Source: Clostridia bacterium
GTDB lineage: Bacteria > Bacillota > Clostridia > Christensenellales > Pumilibacteraceae
DNA: 64,000 nt
Reading direction: 5' to 3'
Assembly: GCA_022791915.1 (NCBI GenBank)
Contig: JAAWAB010000004.1
Coordinates: forward strand, 1 to 64,000
Position numbers and translations under genes: made by a program. Below, piece after piece: positions 27,495 through 36,448 of the stretch. Below the pieces are notes generated by a model. It saw only the letters and a list, made by a program, of their open reading frames with translations, did no database searches and had not been told where the DNA came from. How positions within the stretch are numbered: position 1 is the first letter of the stretch; every line of letters starts with the position of its first letter.

Positions 27495-27730
27495 ACATCG
27501 AATACATTTCCCCGTCATTACGGACAAGTAGACCCTTAAACGTCCCAAGAGAGCATGCGTCGCGGCTGAAAGCGCGTGCGGAAAGGTTAAGGAGTTCCAA
27601 ACCGCCGTATAGGGAATCGCGCACGGGCGTTTCCGTGAAAAGAAGGTTGCGCAATCGGCAACGAAAAAAGGTGGAACCACGGGTAAAAATCTCGTCCTTT
27701 GGCAAAATTTTGTCAAAGGACTTTCTTTTG
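27495..27730 (+). promoter_or_regulatory. T-box leader, threonine specific
   Basis: tRNA-sensing leader. The T-box core AAGGTGGAACCACGG lies at about 27668-27682. A terminator stem follows (GTCCTTTGG 27694-27702 with the complementary 3' arm ending at 27721) with the U-rich CTTTCTTTTG. Stem I is closed by TACGG (27519-27523) with CCGTA (27605-27609). The specifier loop contains AGTA (27527-27530) opposite ACC (27601-27603) followed by G, a Thr codon matching downstream thrS. TGGA in the T-box predicts a U discriminator on the cognate tRNA. Uncharged tRNA-Thr would favour read-through. Confidence 0.88.
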
Positions 27731-27794
27731 AATCGCTCAAAATTTTCCCCGTAAACTCTTAAAAATTTCATATGACAGGAGGTCATAAAAAAAT

Positions 27795-29750
27795 ATGAAA
27801 ATCGAACTGACAAACGGCAGTATCATGGATTGCCAAGAAGGTATCACCGTATTGCGGGCGGCGGAGCAAATCAGCGAAGGTCTTGCCCGCAATGCGCTCG
27901 CCGCAAAAGTAAACGGCGTGCTCGTCGGGTTAAACGAAAAACTCACGGGCGATTGCAAATTGCAGATTCTCACCTTTAAGGACGAAGAAGGCAAAGAAGT
28001 CTACCGTCATACGGCGGCGCACATTCTCGCGCAGGCGGTCAAAAATATCTATCCCACCGCCAAACTTGCCATAGGTCCCGCCGTGAAAAACGGTTTTTAC
28101 TACGATTTCGATTTCCAAGAACCGATTACGCAAGCCGACTTTGAAAAAATCGAAAAGGAAATGCAGGCAATCGTCAAAGCCGATTTTCCCATCGAACGCG
28201 CCGTCGTCACGCGCAAACAGGCGCTTACCCAAATGAAGGGATTCGACGAACCGTATAAAATTCAACTAATCGACGAACTGCCCAAAGACGCCGAAATCAC
28301 GCTGTATAAGCAGGGCGGCTTTACCGACCTGTGCCGCGGACCGCATCTTCCCGGCACGGGGCGGGTGAAAAATTTCAAACTCACCCAGCTCGCGGGCGCG
28401 TATTGGAAGGGCAACGAAAAGAATAAAATGCTCACCCGTATCTACGGCACCGCTTTCGAGAAAAAGTCGGAACTTACCGAATATATCCAAAAAATGGAAG
28501 AAGCCAAAAAGCGGGACCACAACAAGTTGGGGCGCGATTTGGGCATTTTCATGACGAGCGACGTAATAGGGCAGGGCTTGCCCATTCTCATGCCCAAGGG
28601 CGCCAAAATCATGCAAATTCTCAAACGGTTCGTGGAAGACGAAGAAGCCAAACGCGGCTTTATGATTACCTACACCCCCAATATGGCAAAATCCGATTTG
28701 TATAAAATCTCGGGGCACTGGTCGCATTACCGCGATAAAATGTTCGTGCTCGGTCAGGTAGACGAACAGGGCGAAGCGCTGGAAAAAGACGAAGAAATCA
28801 TGGCGCTGCGTCCCATGACCTGCCCGTTCCAGTACCAGATTTTCAAAAACGGATTAAAGTCGTACCGCGACTTGCCGTGCCGCTATTCCGAAACGGCTAC
28901 TTTGTACCGCAAGGAAGCGTCGGGCGAAATGCACGGGCTCATTCGCGTGCGCCAGTTCACGCTCTCCGACGGGCACATCGTCTGCACCAAAGAACAGGTC
29001 GCCGACGAGTTCAAAAGCTGTTTGGATTTGTCGTACTATATTCTCGATTGTCTGGGCATGCGCAACGATATCTCCTTCCGTTTCTCCAAACGCGGCGCGT
29101 CCAAGTCGGATAAATATATCGACGACGACGAAGCCTGGAACACCACCGAAACGATGATGAAAAACATACTCGACGACCTAAAATTAGACTACGTGGAAGC
29201 GGACGACGAAGCAGCTTTCTACGGTCCCAAACTCGATATCCAGTGCACCAACGTGTACGGCAAGGAAGATACGCTCATCACCATTCAAATCGACTTCGCC
29301 GCAGGCGAGAGTTTCGACATGCAGTACGTAGACGCCGACGGCGTAAAACGCACACCCTACGTTATTCACCGCAGTTCCATCGGGTGCTACGAGCGCACGC
29401 TCGCCATGCTGATAGAAAAATACGCGGGCGCTTTCCCGCTGTGGTTCAGTCCCACGCAGGTGCGCGTTCTCTCGCTCACGCAAAGAAACGAAGAACAGGC
29501 AAACGAAATCGCCGCTCGCCTTACGCGTGCGGGTATTCGCGCCGAGGCGGATAACCGCAACGAAAAAATCGGCTACAAAATCCGCGAGGCGCAAATGGAA
29601 AAAATCCCGTATATGCTCGTTATCGGCGATAAAGAAGCCGAATTGGACTGCGTTTCGGTGCGCTCGCGTAGCGGGGGCGACCTCGGTCAAATGAAGTTTG
29701 CCGACCTTTTGGAAAAATTATTGAAAGAAATCGACGAAAAGGTATGCTGA
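27795..29750 (+). CDS. thrS: threonyl-tRNA synthetase
   Basis: A 651-residue class II synthetase. It has an N-terminal TGS domain (about 1-62), the editing/zinc-like domain with HTAAHILAQAV (the HxxxH metal motif of the editing site), and the catalytic core with motif 2 region LRPMTCPFQYQIF (Phe-Gln where many have NCP-H), EASGEMHGLIRVRQF and motif 3 RSSIGCYERTLAML. The C-terminal anticodon-binding domain covers about 550-651. AGGAGG precedes ATG 27795. It is regulated by the T-box leader immediately upstream. Confidence 0.97.
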   Translation: MKIELTNGSIMDCQEGITVLRAAEQISEGLARNALAAKVNGVLVGLNEKLTGDCKLQILTFKDEEGKEVYRHTAAHILAQAVKNIYPTAKLAIGPAVKNGFYYDFDFQEPITQADFEKIEKEMQAIVKADFPIERAVVTRKQALTQMKGFDEPYKIQLIDELPKDAEITLYKQGGFTDLCRGPHLPGTGRVKNFKLTQLAGAYWKGNEKNKMLTRIYGTAFEKKSELTEYIQKMEEAKKRDHNKLGRDLGIFMTSDVIGQGLPILMPKGAKIMQILKRFVEDEEAKRGFMITYTPNMAKSDLYKISGHWSHYRDKMFVLGQVDEQGEALEKDEEIMALRPMTCPFQYQIFKNGLKSYRDLPCRYSETATLYRKEASGEMHGLIRVRQFTLSDGHIVCTKEQVADEFKSCLDLSYYILDCLGMRNDISFRFSKRGASKSDKYIDDDEAWNTTETMMKNILDDLKLDYVEADDEAAFYGPKLDIQCTNVYGKEDTLITIQIDFAAGESFDMQYVDADGVKRTPYVIHRSSIGCYERTLAMLIEKYAGAFPLWFSPTQVRVLSLTQRNEEQANEIAARLTRAGIRAEADNRNEKIGYKIREAQMEKIPYMLVIGDKEAELDCVSVRSRSGGDLGQMKFADLLEKLLKEIDEKVC

Positions 29751-29755
29751 TTCGG

Positions 29756-29784
29756 TTGACTTTTCCCGCGCGATAAACTATAAT
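29756..29784 (+). promoter_or_regulatory. promoter of the infC-rpmI-rplT operon
   Basis: TTGACT (29756-29761) and TATAAT (29779-29784) with a 17-nt spacer, directly after thrS. Confidence 0.8.
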
Positions 29785-29790
29785 AATCGG

Positions 29791-29920
29791 GTAGAAAGCA
29801 GACTTATGTCTCACCGACGGATTTCGTTCCTGTCGCGTTCATAAAACAGATACGTGCATATCCATGCGTTTGTGTTGTGTTTTCGGAGCGGAAGTTTGCT
29901 TTCCGCTCTGATTTTTTTTG
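29791..29920 (+). promoter_or_regulatory. infC leader with attenuator (L20-leader-like)
   Basis: A leader of about 145 nt precedes infC. It ends in a 10-bp terminator hairpin, CGGAGCGGAA (29884-29893) with TTCCGCTCTG (29901-29910), followed by eight T (29912-29919). This terminator sits directly before the infC Shine-Dalgarno. Upstream smaller stems such as CGACGG with CTGTCG (near 29815-29838) could form a competing fold. In Bacillota, L20 represses infC-rpmI-rplT through such a leader. The L20 link is inferred from position. Confidence 0.65.
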
Positions 29921-29935
29921 TGGAGGACTACTACT

Positions 29936-30448
29936 ATCAATCTCAAAGACGTTGAGCTGAACGAGCGGATTTGCGACCGCGAGGTGCGCGTAATCGACGA
30001 CGACAATACCCAGCTCGGAATTATGTCGGCTATGGAAGCGAACCGAATCGCCGACGGGAAAAATCTCGACCTGGTAAAAATCAGCCCCAATGCTACGCCG
30101 CCTGTATGCAAAATCATGGATTTCGGCAAATTCAAGTTTGAAATGCAGAAGCGCGAGAAAGACGCACGAAAGAATCAGAAAGTAACCGAACTCAAAGAAG
30201 TTTGGTTGAGTATGACTATCGATACGCACGACCTCGAAACCAAGGCGCGCGCGGCGCAAAAGTTCTTGCGTAACGGCGATAAAGTGCGCGTTTCCATTCG
30301 CATGCGCGGTCGCCAACAGGCACACGCGGCGCTGGGCGTTCAGGTAATGCACGATTTTTACGCCATCGTTTCGCAAGACGCGGTTATCGATAAGCAACCC
30401 ACCACCGAGGGTAGAAATATCCTCATGATTTTATCACCCAAAAAATAA
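29936..30448 (+). CDS. infC: translation initiation factor IF-3, non-canonical ATC start
   Basis: A 170-residue IF-3 that binds the 30S subunit and enforces start-codon fidelity. The best start is ATC at 29936: GGAGG is at 29922-29926 (9-nt spacing) and the protein begins (M)NLKDVELNERICDREVRVI, which aligns with family N-termini. A TTG at 29918 in the same frame would place the RBS inside the coding region. Rare AUU/AUC/AUA starts are the known autoregulatory device of infC. The conserved LVKISPNATPPVCKIMDFGK and C-terminal RMRGRQQAHAALG are present. Confidence 0.95.
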   Translation: MNLKDVELNERICDREVRVIDDDNTQLGIMSAMEANRIADGKNLDLVKISPNATPPVCKIMDFGKFKFEMQKREKDARKNQKVTELKEVWLSMTIDTHDLETKARAAQKFLRNGDKVRVSIRMRGRQQAHAALGVQVMHDFYAIVSQDAVIDKQPTTEGRNILMILSPKK

Positions 30449-30469
30449 CTTTATCGGAGGACATACAGT

Positions 30470-30667
30470 ATGCCAAAAATGAAAAGCCACAGCGGCGCGA
30501 AAAAGCGTTTTCGCGTAACCGCTTCGGGTCGCGTAAAACGTGCCCAGCAGGGAAAGAATCATATTCTTACCAAAAAGTCCCGCAAGCGTAAAGATTCGCT
30601 TCGTCAGGGCGCTTACATGGCGTCGGATAAAGAAGCCCGCACCATTAAGTCGATGATTCAGAAATAG
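30470..30667 (+). CDS. rpmI: 50S ribosomal protein L35
   Basis: A 65-residue, very basic L35 starting [20 protein letters not shown], the diagnostic sequence, and ending near [14 protein letters not shown] lies before ATG 30470. It is the second gene of infC-rpmI-rplT, 21 nt after infC and 14 nt before rplT. Confidence 0.97.
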   Translation: MPKMKSHSGAKKRFRVTASGRVKRAQQGKNHILTKKSRKRKDSLRQGAYMASDKEARTIKSMIQK

Positions 30668-30681
30668 GAGGTAGCAGGTTT

Positions 30682-31038
30682 ATGAGAATCAAGAGAGCGG
30701 TCAACGCGGTTAAAAAACGCAGAAAAATAATGAAACTTTCCAAAGGGTACTTCGGTTCCAAATCCCGTTCGTACCGTATCGCGCGCGAAGCGGTCATGAA
30801 ATCGCAGATGTACGCGTTTGTGGGGCGCCGCTTAAAAAAGCGCGATTTCCGCAGATTGTGGATTGCAAGAATCAACGCCGCGGCAAGAATGAACGGAATG
30901 TCGTACAGCACGTTCATGCACGGATTGAAAGTGTCGGGTATCACGCTCAACCGCAAGGTGCTTGCCGATATCGCCGTGAACGATGCCGCAGGATTCAAGG
31001 CTTTGGCGGAAACCGCGCACAAAGCGGTAGCGCAATAG
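30682..31038 (+). CDS. rplT: 50S ribosomal protein L20
   Basis: A 118-residue L20. [19 protein letters not shown] and [20 protein letters not shown] are typical, as is [19 protein letters not shown]. It organises 23S rRNA early in 50S assembly and is the usual repressor of this operon through the leader. ATG 30682 is preceded by AGGAGG. A terminator follows within 10 nt. Confidence 0.97.
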   Translation: MRIKRAVNAVKKRRKIMKLSKGYFGSKSRSYRIAREAVMKSQMYAFVGRRLKKRDFRRLWIARINAAARMNGMSYSTFMHGLKVSGITLNRKVLADIAVNDAAGFKALAETAHKAVAQ

Positions 31039-31045
31039 TCTTTTC

Positions 31046-31075
31046 GGGGTGCCGTTATGCGGGCGCCCCTTTTTT
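31046..31075 (+). terminator. terminator after rplT
   Basis: GGGGTGCC (31046-31053) pairs with GGCGCCCC (31062-31069, one G-U) and is followed by six T. Because the next gene starts only 12 nt later, it probably gives partial read-through into the methyltransferase. Confidence 0.75.
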
Positions 31076-31086
31076 GTGGAAAAAAT

Positions 31087-31818
31087 ATGGAAAAGATTCC
31101 CGTGGTTTCGCGCACCAATGCGCTCGTAAAAAAACTGCGCAAATTGTCCGATAAAAAGTACCGCGCACAATTCGGCGAATACGTAGCCGAAGGCAAACGC
31201 TGGGTATCCGACGCATTGCGGCTCTGCCCGCAAAACGTGGTTGCCGTAGTCCGTTCGCAGTCGGGCGGATTCGAAGGGGCAGATTATGTGCTTTCCGACG
31301 AAATTTTTGCCGAAATCGCCGATACGCAGAGCAGTCAGGGCGTGCTCGCTCTCATGCGGATTCCCGCGCCTGCGTCCGAATTTTGCGGCGATTGTTGCTT
31401 GTTTCTCGACCGCGTGCGCGACCCCGGCAATATGGGCGCCATTATCCGCACTGCATGCGCCGCAGGCTATAACGATATCGTGCTGAACGATTGCGTCGAC
31501 GTCTATAACCCCAAAGTTATTCGCAGCAGCATGACGGGCGTTCTGAACGTGCGTTTCCATGCGGCAAATTCGCTCGATGTCCTGAAAGAAAACGGCTACG
31601 CGTGCGTTGCGGCGTCGCTCGGCGGGCAAAACGCGTTTGAATCCCGTTTAAGCGCAACAAAAATCTGTCTTGTCATCGGCAACGAAGCGGAAGGAATCTC
31701 GCCTAACGTGCTCCGCGCGTGCGACGCTTGCGTCACCATTCCCATGTCGCAGAACATGGAGTCGCTCAACGCCGCCGTCAGTGCGGGTATACTCATGTAC
31801 GTACTCAAATATAAATAA
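31087..31818 (+). CDS. TrmH-family (SpoU) rRNA 2'-O-methyltransferase
   Basis: A 243-residue SPOUT enzyme. An N-terminal substrate-binding domain of about 90 residues (LVKKLRKLSDKKYR start) precedes the knot with the three SpoU motifs: DRVRDPGNMGAIIRTA (about 109-124), CLVIGNEAEGIS (about 194-205) and IPMSQNMESLNAAVSAGI (about 217-234). It resembles B. subtilis YsgA and RlmB-like enzymes acting on 23S rRNA. The exact nucleotide is not inferable. ATG 31087 is used because upstream in-frame codons lie inside the terminator. Confidence 0.9.
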   Translation: MEKIPVVSRTNALVKKLRKLSDKKYRAQFGEYVAEGKRWVSDALRLCPQNVVAVVRSQSGGFEGADYVLSDEIFAEIADTQSSQGVLALMRIPAPASEFCGDCCLFLDRVRDPGNMGAIIRTACAAGYNDIVLNDCVDVYNPKVIRSSMTGVLNVRFHAANSLDVLKENGYACVAASLGGQNAFESRLSATKICLVIGNEAEGISPNVLRACDACVTIPMSQNMESLNAAVSAGILMYVLKYK

Positions 31819-31843
31819 ATGTAAAAGGAGAACAATACCTAAT

Positions 31844-32587
31844 ATGTCCGGACACAGCAAATGGGCAACCATCAAAAGAGCAAAGGGCAAAACCGACGCG
31901 GCACGCGCCAACGTGTTCACCAAAATCGGACGCGAACTTGCCGTAGCCGTCAAAGCGGGCGGACCCGACCCCAACAACAACCCCAAATTGCGCGACGTAA
32001 TTTCCAAGGCAAAAGCCGCCAATATGCCCAACGATAACATCACCCGCAGTATCAAAAAGGCGAGCGGGGAACTGGGCAGTATCAACTACGATTCCATCAC
32101 CTACGAAGGCTACGGCGCGGGCGGCGTCGCAGTCATCGTGGAAACGCTCACCGATAATAAAAACCGCACCGCCGCCGACGTGCGCCACATTTTCGATAAG
32201 TGCGGCGGCTCCATGGGCACCAACGGCTGCGTTTCCTACCTGTTTGAAACGCGCGGCGTGTTGGTAGTGGAAAAAACGCCTTCGCACGACGACGACGAAA
32301 TGATGATGCTTGCGCTCGATTGCGGCGCCGACGATTTCAATCTCGAAGACGGCATGTACGAAATTCTCACTTCGCCCGCCGACTTTTCGGCAGTGCGTGA
32401 AAAACTGGAATCCAACGGCGTCGTGTTCGTAAAGAGCGAAATCGAAAAAATTCCCGCCAATTATATCACGGTAGACGATGCCACCTTGCCCAAGTTGCAA
32501 CGCATGCTCGATATGTTCGATGAAAACGACGATGTGCAAAACGTGTATCATAACGCCGACCTTCCCGAAGAAGAGACGGAAGAATGA
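31844..32587 (+). CDS. yebC: YebC/PmpR family protein
   Basis: A 247-residue YebC/TACO1-family protein. The start MSGHSKWATIKRAKGKTDA is diagnostic, followed by ANMPNDNITRSIKKASGE, YEGYGAGGVAVIVE and TDNKNRTAADVRHIF. It was long annotated as a transcriptional regulator; recent work on this family supports a ribosome-associated role that relieves stalling. AAAGGAG lies 13 nt before ATG 31844, slightly long. The stop overlaps proA by 4 nt (ATGA). Confidence 0.94.
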   Translation: MSGHSKWATIKRAKGKTDAARANVFTKIGRELAVAVKAGGPDPNNNPKLRDVISKAKAANMPNDNITRSIKKASGELGSINYDSITYEGYGAGGVAVIVETLTDNKNRTAADVRHIFDKCGGSMGTNGCVSYLFETRGVLVVEKTPSHDDDEMMMLALDCGADDFNLEDGMYEILTSPADFSAVREKLESNGVVFVKSEIEKIPANYITVDDATLPKLQRMLDMFDENDDVQNVYHNADLPEEETEE

Positions 32588-33819
32588 CGGTAGTCGAGAT
32601 TTGCTCCCGCGCAAAAGCGAACGCGGCGGCAATCGCTACGGCAGACACCCGAGCCAAAAACAGTATGCTTGCGCTCGCGGCAGACGCCGTGCTCGCCGAG
32701 TCGGATACGATTCTGTCGGAAAACGCAAAAGACGTGCGCGCCTGTACCCGTCCGCCGCAGTTTGTCGACCGCTTGTCGCTCGATAAAAAACGGCTTGCCG
32801 ATATGGCGGAAGGGTTGCGCCAAATCCAAAGCCTTGCCGACCCCGTCGGCGAAGTTACCCAAGAGTGGACGCTTCCGAACGGCTTGTATATCCGCAAAGT
32901 GCGGGTGCCGCTCGGCGTGCTGGGTATCATCTACGAGGCGCGCCCCAACGTAACGGTCGATGCAATCGGACTGTGTATCAAAACGGGCAACGCCGTGGTG
33001 TTGCGCGGCAGTAAAGAGGCAATCCGCTCCAATTCCGCCCTCGTTGCCGCCGTAAAGGCGCGTATGCAAGCGGGCGGGTATAATCCCGAGTTCATTCAAC
33101 TCGTGTCGGATACCACGCGCGAAGGCGCCGAAAAGATGATGCGTTGCCGCGATAGTTTAGACGTGCTCATTCCGCGCGGCTCGCCGGCGCTCATTCAAAC
33201 GGTGGTGGAAAAGTCGAGCGTTCCCGTCATTCAGACGGGGGCGGGGAACTGTCACGCCTATATCGAAAAAACGGCGGATATCGCCATGGCGAAAAATATC
33301 GTGCTGAACGGAAAACTGCAACGACCGAGCGTGTGCAACGCGCTCGAAAGCTTGCTTGTCGACGCGGAAATCGCGCCCGATTGCCTGCCCGTCGTTTTGG
33401 GTGCTCTGCATGAAGCGGGCGTAAAAATCACGGGGTGCGAACAAACGTGCGCAATCTGTCCGTTCGTGCAACCCGCCACGCCGCAAGACTATTTCACCGA
33501 ATATCTCGCGCTCGAAATTTCGGTAAAAGTGGTAGAAAACGTGCAACAGGCGTGCGAACATATCAACGCCCATTCCACGGGGCACAGCGAAGTCATCGTC
33601 ACCCAAAGTAAAGACGCGGCGCAGTATTTCACTCAACATATCGACAGCGCGGCGGTCTACGTAAACGCGTCTACGCGCTTTACCGACGGTTTTCAATTCG
33701 GATTCGGCGCGGAAATGGGCATTTCCACCCAAAAACTGCACGCGCGCGGTCCGCTCGGTTTGCAACAACTCACAAGCGAAAAATATGTGATTCGCGGCAA
33801 CGGACAGGTGCGCGAATAA
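32584..33819 (+). CDS. proA: gamma-glutamyl phosphate reductase
   Basis: A 411-residue ALDH-superfamily enzyme that reduces gamma-glutamyl phosphate with NADPH for proline synthesis. VPLGVLGIIYEARPNVTVDA, RGSKEAIRSN, LIPRGS and the catalytic-Cys segment QRPSVCNALE (usual form RP(G/S)VCNA) are present, with a GFGAEMGISTQKLHARGP signature near the C-terminus. ATG 32584 overlaps the yebC stop. proB and proC are not in the window. Confidence 0.96.
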   Translation: MTVVEICSRAKANAAAIATADTRAKNSMLALAADAVLAESDTILSENAKDVRACTRPPQFVDRLSLDKKRLADMAEGLRQIQSLADPVGEVTQEWTLPNGLYIRKVRVPLGVLGIIYEARPNVTVDAIGLCIKTGNAVVLRGSKEAIRSNSALVAAVKARMQAGGYNPEFIQLVSDTTREGAEKMMRCRDSLDVLIPRGSPALIQTVVEKSSVPVIQTGAGNCHAYIEKTADIAMAKNIVLNGKLQRPSVCNALESLLVDAEIAPDCLPVVLGALHEAGVKITGCEQTCAICPFVQPATPQDYFTEYLALEISVKVVENVQQACEHINAHSTGHSEVIVTQSKDAAQYFTQHIDSAAVYVNASTRFTDGFQFGFGAEMGISTQKLHARGPLGLQQLTSEKYVIRGNGQVRE

Positions 33820-33848
33820 CAAAAAACATACGCGGGAGGAAAACAAGA

Positions 33849-34799
33849 TTGACCGAAGATGATTTTCATTCGCTGACGGGCGACGTCAAACGTAAAGAAC
33901 CCACCAACGTAGCAGGGCATCGTGCGCGCGTGCGCGCGGCAATCGACCGCAACCCCGATTTCAGCGGCTATTCGGAATACGAAATGCTCGAATATCTGCT
34001 GTTTGCCGTCATTCCCCGCAAGGATACCAAACCGATAGCCAAAGATTTAATCCAAACGTTCGGCTCGCTGTCCGCCGTTTTTCACGCCGACTACTACGAA
34101 CTGTTGCGCGTAGACGGAGTGGGAGAGCAGGCGGCGCACCTGCTCGCGCACGTGTTGCCCATCGTAATGCGCGGCGAATACCTGCGCTACGATAAAGTGG
34201 AAACGTTGAGCACGCCGCAAGCCACGGCAAAATATTATTACGCCCGCTTTTTGGGCGAAACCAAAGAAAAACTGCTCATGACCACGCTCAACGTCAACGA
34301 CGAAGTCATTCAAACGGTCGAAATTTCGTACGGCATGGCAGATTCCACTTCGGTAGACGTAATGAAAATACTTCGCTATGCCGACCGCGACGGCGCCAAA
34401 AAGATTTTGCTCGCGCACAATCATCCCGGCGGCACCATGGATTTTTCGGACGCCGACGTGGAAACAACGGCGCGTATCGTCACCTGTTGCCGCTTAACCG
34501 ATATCACAATGTACGACCATCTCATCTTCTACGGCAATAAATATTTGAGCATGTACGGCAACGACGTTCTCTCGCGCGTGTTCGACGTCTGCGAAAACGT
34601 CTGTTCCCAGCTTTCGGTCAATCTCGCCCGCGAGCGCACCTACCGCAGTTTGCTTGCAAAGTTGCGCGAAAGCGGTATGCGTTCCGAATCTACCGATTTC
34701 AAGTTGGCGGCGCTGTCCGTATATCGCGCGCTTGCCCGTTTCGACCGCGACGCCCGCGAACGCATACTCGCCGATTTGGTCGCCACCGTAAAAGAATAA
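33849..34799 (+). CDS. radC: RadC family (JAB/MPN) protein
   Basis: A 316-residue protein with an N-terminal helix-hairpin-helix-like part (YELLRVDGVGEQAAHLL, about 80-96) and a C-terminal MPN/JAB domain with metal motif HNHPGGTMDFSDADVETT (about 195-212). The family usually reads HNHPSG, so Gly replaces Ser. RadC's function is unsettled despite its name. The C-terminal about 70 residues extend beyond the normal RadC end (about 225-230 residues) with a helical segment of unknown role. The TTG at 33849 has GGGAGGAAAAC upstream. Confidence 0.88.
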   Translation: MTEDDFHSLTGDVKRKEPTNVAGHRARVRAAIDRNPDFSGYSEYEMLEYLLFAVIPRKDTKPIAKDLIQTFGSLSAVFHADYYELLRVDGVGEQAAHLLAHVLPIVMRGEYLRYDKVETLSTPQATAKYYYARFLGETKEKLLMTTLNVNDEVIQTVEISYGMADSTSVDVMKILRYADRDGAKKILLAHNHPGGTMDFSDADVETTARIVTCCRLTDITMYDHLIFYGNKYLSMYGNDVLSRVFDVCENVCSQLSVNLARERTYRSLLAKLRESGMRSESTDFKLAALSVYRALARFDRDARERILADLVATVKE

Positions 34800-34803
34800 A
34801 AAG

Positions 34804-34860
34804 AAAAAATCACCGTCCGTGCGCATAAATTGCCGCGCATTGCGGTGATTTTTCTTTTTT
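34804..34860 (+). terminator. bidirectional terminator between radC and argH
   Basis: AAAAAATCACCG (34804-34815) pairs with CGGTGATTTTT (34843-34853) around a GC-rich inner region, followed by CTTTTTT. It is A-rich on the left and T-rich on the right, so it can end radC on the plus strand and argH on the minus strand. Confidence 0.7.
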
Positions 34861-34891
34861 GCGATTTTTTTGTACGTCTGCCCGTTTTTAT

Positions 34892-34942
34892 GCGCGCCGC
34901 CACCGTGCTCGGTGCCGATACAATCCGTAAGATGTCGTCGCC
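34892..34942 (-). pseudogene. decayed partial duplicate of the argH 3' end
   Basis: This 51-nt stretch matches 35050-35100 inside argH at 46 of 51 positions by eye. On the minus strand it encodes GDDILRIVSAPSTVAAR where argH has GDDILQVVSAPSMVAAR. It lies just beyond the argH stop and lacks the rest of the gene, so it is a remnant of a partial tandem duplication or of a replaced copy. Confidence 0.75.
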
Positions 34943-34968
34943 TTGCAATTCCGTACGTTTTTCTTTGC

Positions 34969-36345
34969 TTACAACAGCGTCGCCGCGGCTTTTTGTAAGG
35001 CGGCAATTTCTTTTTTTACCGTAGCAGGCGAAGGTCCGCCCACAACGACGCGCGCCGCCACCATACTCGGCGCCGATACAACCTGTAAGATGTCGTCGCC
35101 GAATTGCGGAGAGAATAAGCGGTATTCGTCCGTCGTGAGCATGTCTAACCGCTTGCCGCCGTCACAGCAGTAGGCAACCAGTTGCCCCACGATTTTGTGC
35201 GCGTCGCGGAAAGGAATCCCTTTTTTCACAAGATAATCGGCACAGTCGGTAGCCGCCGTGTATCCGCCCGACGCCCCCGCAAACAATACGTCTTTATGAA
35301 AGGTGAGAGTGGGGAGCAAAGCGGTAAACACCGTTAAACACGATTTCACGGTGTCCTCGCAGTCGAATACGGGTTCTTTGTCCTCTTGCATGTCCTTGTT
35401 GTAGGCAAGCGGCAAACCTTTCATCACCGTCAAAAGGGTAACAAGGTCGCCGAATACGCGCCCCGTTTTGCCGCGAATCAGTTCGTTCATGTCGGGATTT
35501 TTCTTTTGCGGCATAATGCTCGACCCCGTGCTGAACGCATCGTCGGGCGTCACGAATCCGAATTCGTCGCTCGCCCAGTAAATGATTTCCTCGTTGAACC
35601 GCGAAAGGTGCATCATCAAAATGGAACAAGCGGATAAAAACTCCGCCGCAAAATCGCGGTCGGATACGCCGTCTAATGAGTTCTGCGTCACGCGCGGAAA
35701 GTCCAAAAGCTGCGCCACCCGCTCGCGGTTAATCGGATAACTCGTCGTCGTGCACGCGCCGCTCCCCAGCGGCATCACGTTCACCCGCTTGCGGCAGTCG
35801 GAAAGCCGATCGGCATCGCGCAAAAACATCTCGCAGTACGCGCAAAAATGGTGCGCGAGCGTCGTGGGTTGCGCCTTTTGCATGTGCGTGTAGGCGGGCA
35901 TATACGTGTCGGTGTGTTGTTCGGCAATCGAGCAAAGCGTTTGTATCAACTTGCCGAGCAGCGCAATAATGTCGGCAATCGCGTCGCGCATGTATAAGCG
36001 GATATCAAGCGCCACCTGGTCGTTGCGCGACCTTCCCGTGTGCAGCTTTTTGCCCACTTGCCCCAGTCGTTTGGTCAGTTCTTCCTCCACGAACATGTGA
36101 ATATCTTCCGCGCCCGCTATTTCGGTTTTTCCGCTCTCGATGTCGCGTAAAATCTCGGCAAGCGATTCCCGTATGCTGTCCGCATCTTCGCGGGGAATGA
36201 TATTCTGTTCGCCGAGCATCGTCACGTGCGCAATGCTGCCCGCAATGTCGTGCTTGTACATGCGCTTGTCTATGGGCAGCGAACTGTTAAACGTATCGGC
36301 TTGTTCGTTGAGCGCCGCCTTAAAGCGCCCCGACCACATTTTCAT
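34969..36345 (-). CDS. argH: argininosuccinate lyase
   Basis: A 458-residue fumarase/aspartase-superfamily enzyme that splits argininosuccinate into arginine and fumarate. The start MKMWSGRFKAALNEQADTFN is typical. The catalytic loop GSSIMPQKKNPD (about 277-288) and TGRSRNDQVALDIRLY are intact. It is minus strand, downstream of argG in the same direction. On the minus strand an AAAAGG-like RBS precedes the ATG. The extreme C-terminus matches the decayed copy at 34892-34942. Confidence 0.97.
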   Translation of the reverse strand: MKMWSGRFKAALNEQADTFNSSLPIDKRMYKHDIAGSIAHVTMLGEQNIIPREDADSIRESLAEILRDIESGKTEIAGAEDIHMFVEEELTKRLGQVGKKLHTGRSRNDQVALDIRLYMRDAIADIIALLGKLIQTLCSIAEQHTDTYMPAYTHMQKAQPTTLAHHFCAYCEMFLRDADRLSDCRKRVNVMPLGSGACTTTSYPINRERVAQLLDFPRVTQNSLDGVSDRDFAAEFLSACSILMMHLSRFNEEIIYWASDEFGFVTPDDAFSTGSSIMPQKKNPDMNELIRGKTGRVFGDLVTLLTVMKGLPLAYNKDMQEDKEPVFDCEDTVKSCLTVFTALLPTLTFHKDVLFAGASGGYTAATDCADYLVKKGIPFRDAHKIVGQLVAYCCDGGKRLDMLTTDEYRLFSPQFGDDILQVVSAPSMVAARVVVGGPSPATVKKEIAALQKAAATLL

Positions 36346-36448
36346 TTGGGTATATTCCTTTTTGTCTGTATTTTATGGGGGATATATGCGTTGCGCCGTT
36401 GCAAAAACAAATGCCACGGCGCAACCGATAGAACAGCTTTTTCGCGCG

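Noticed and set aside
34830-35173. Plus-strand frames near the argH end sharing a repeated peptide
   Set aside because: They are the antisense of the argH C-terminus and its decayed copy, which explains the repeat.
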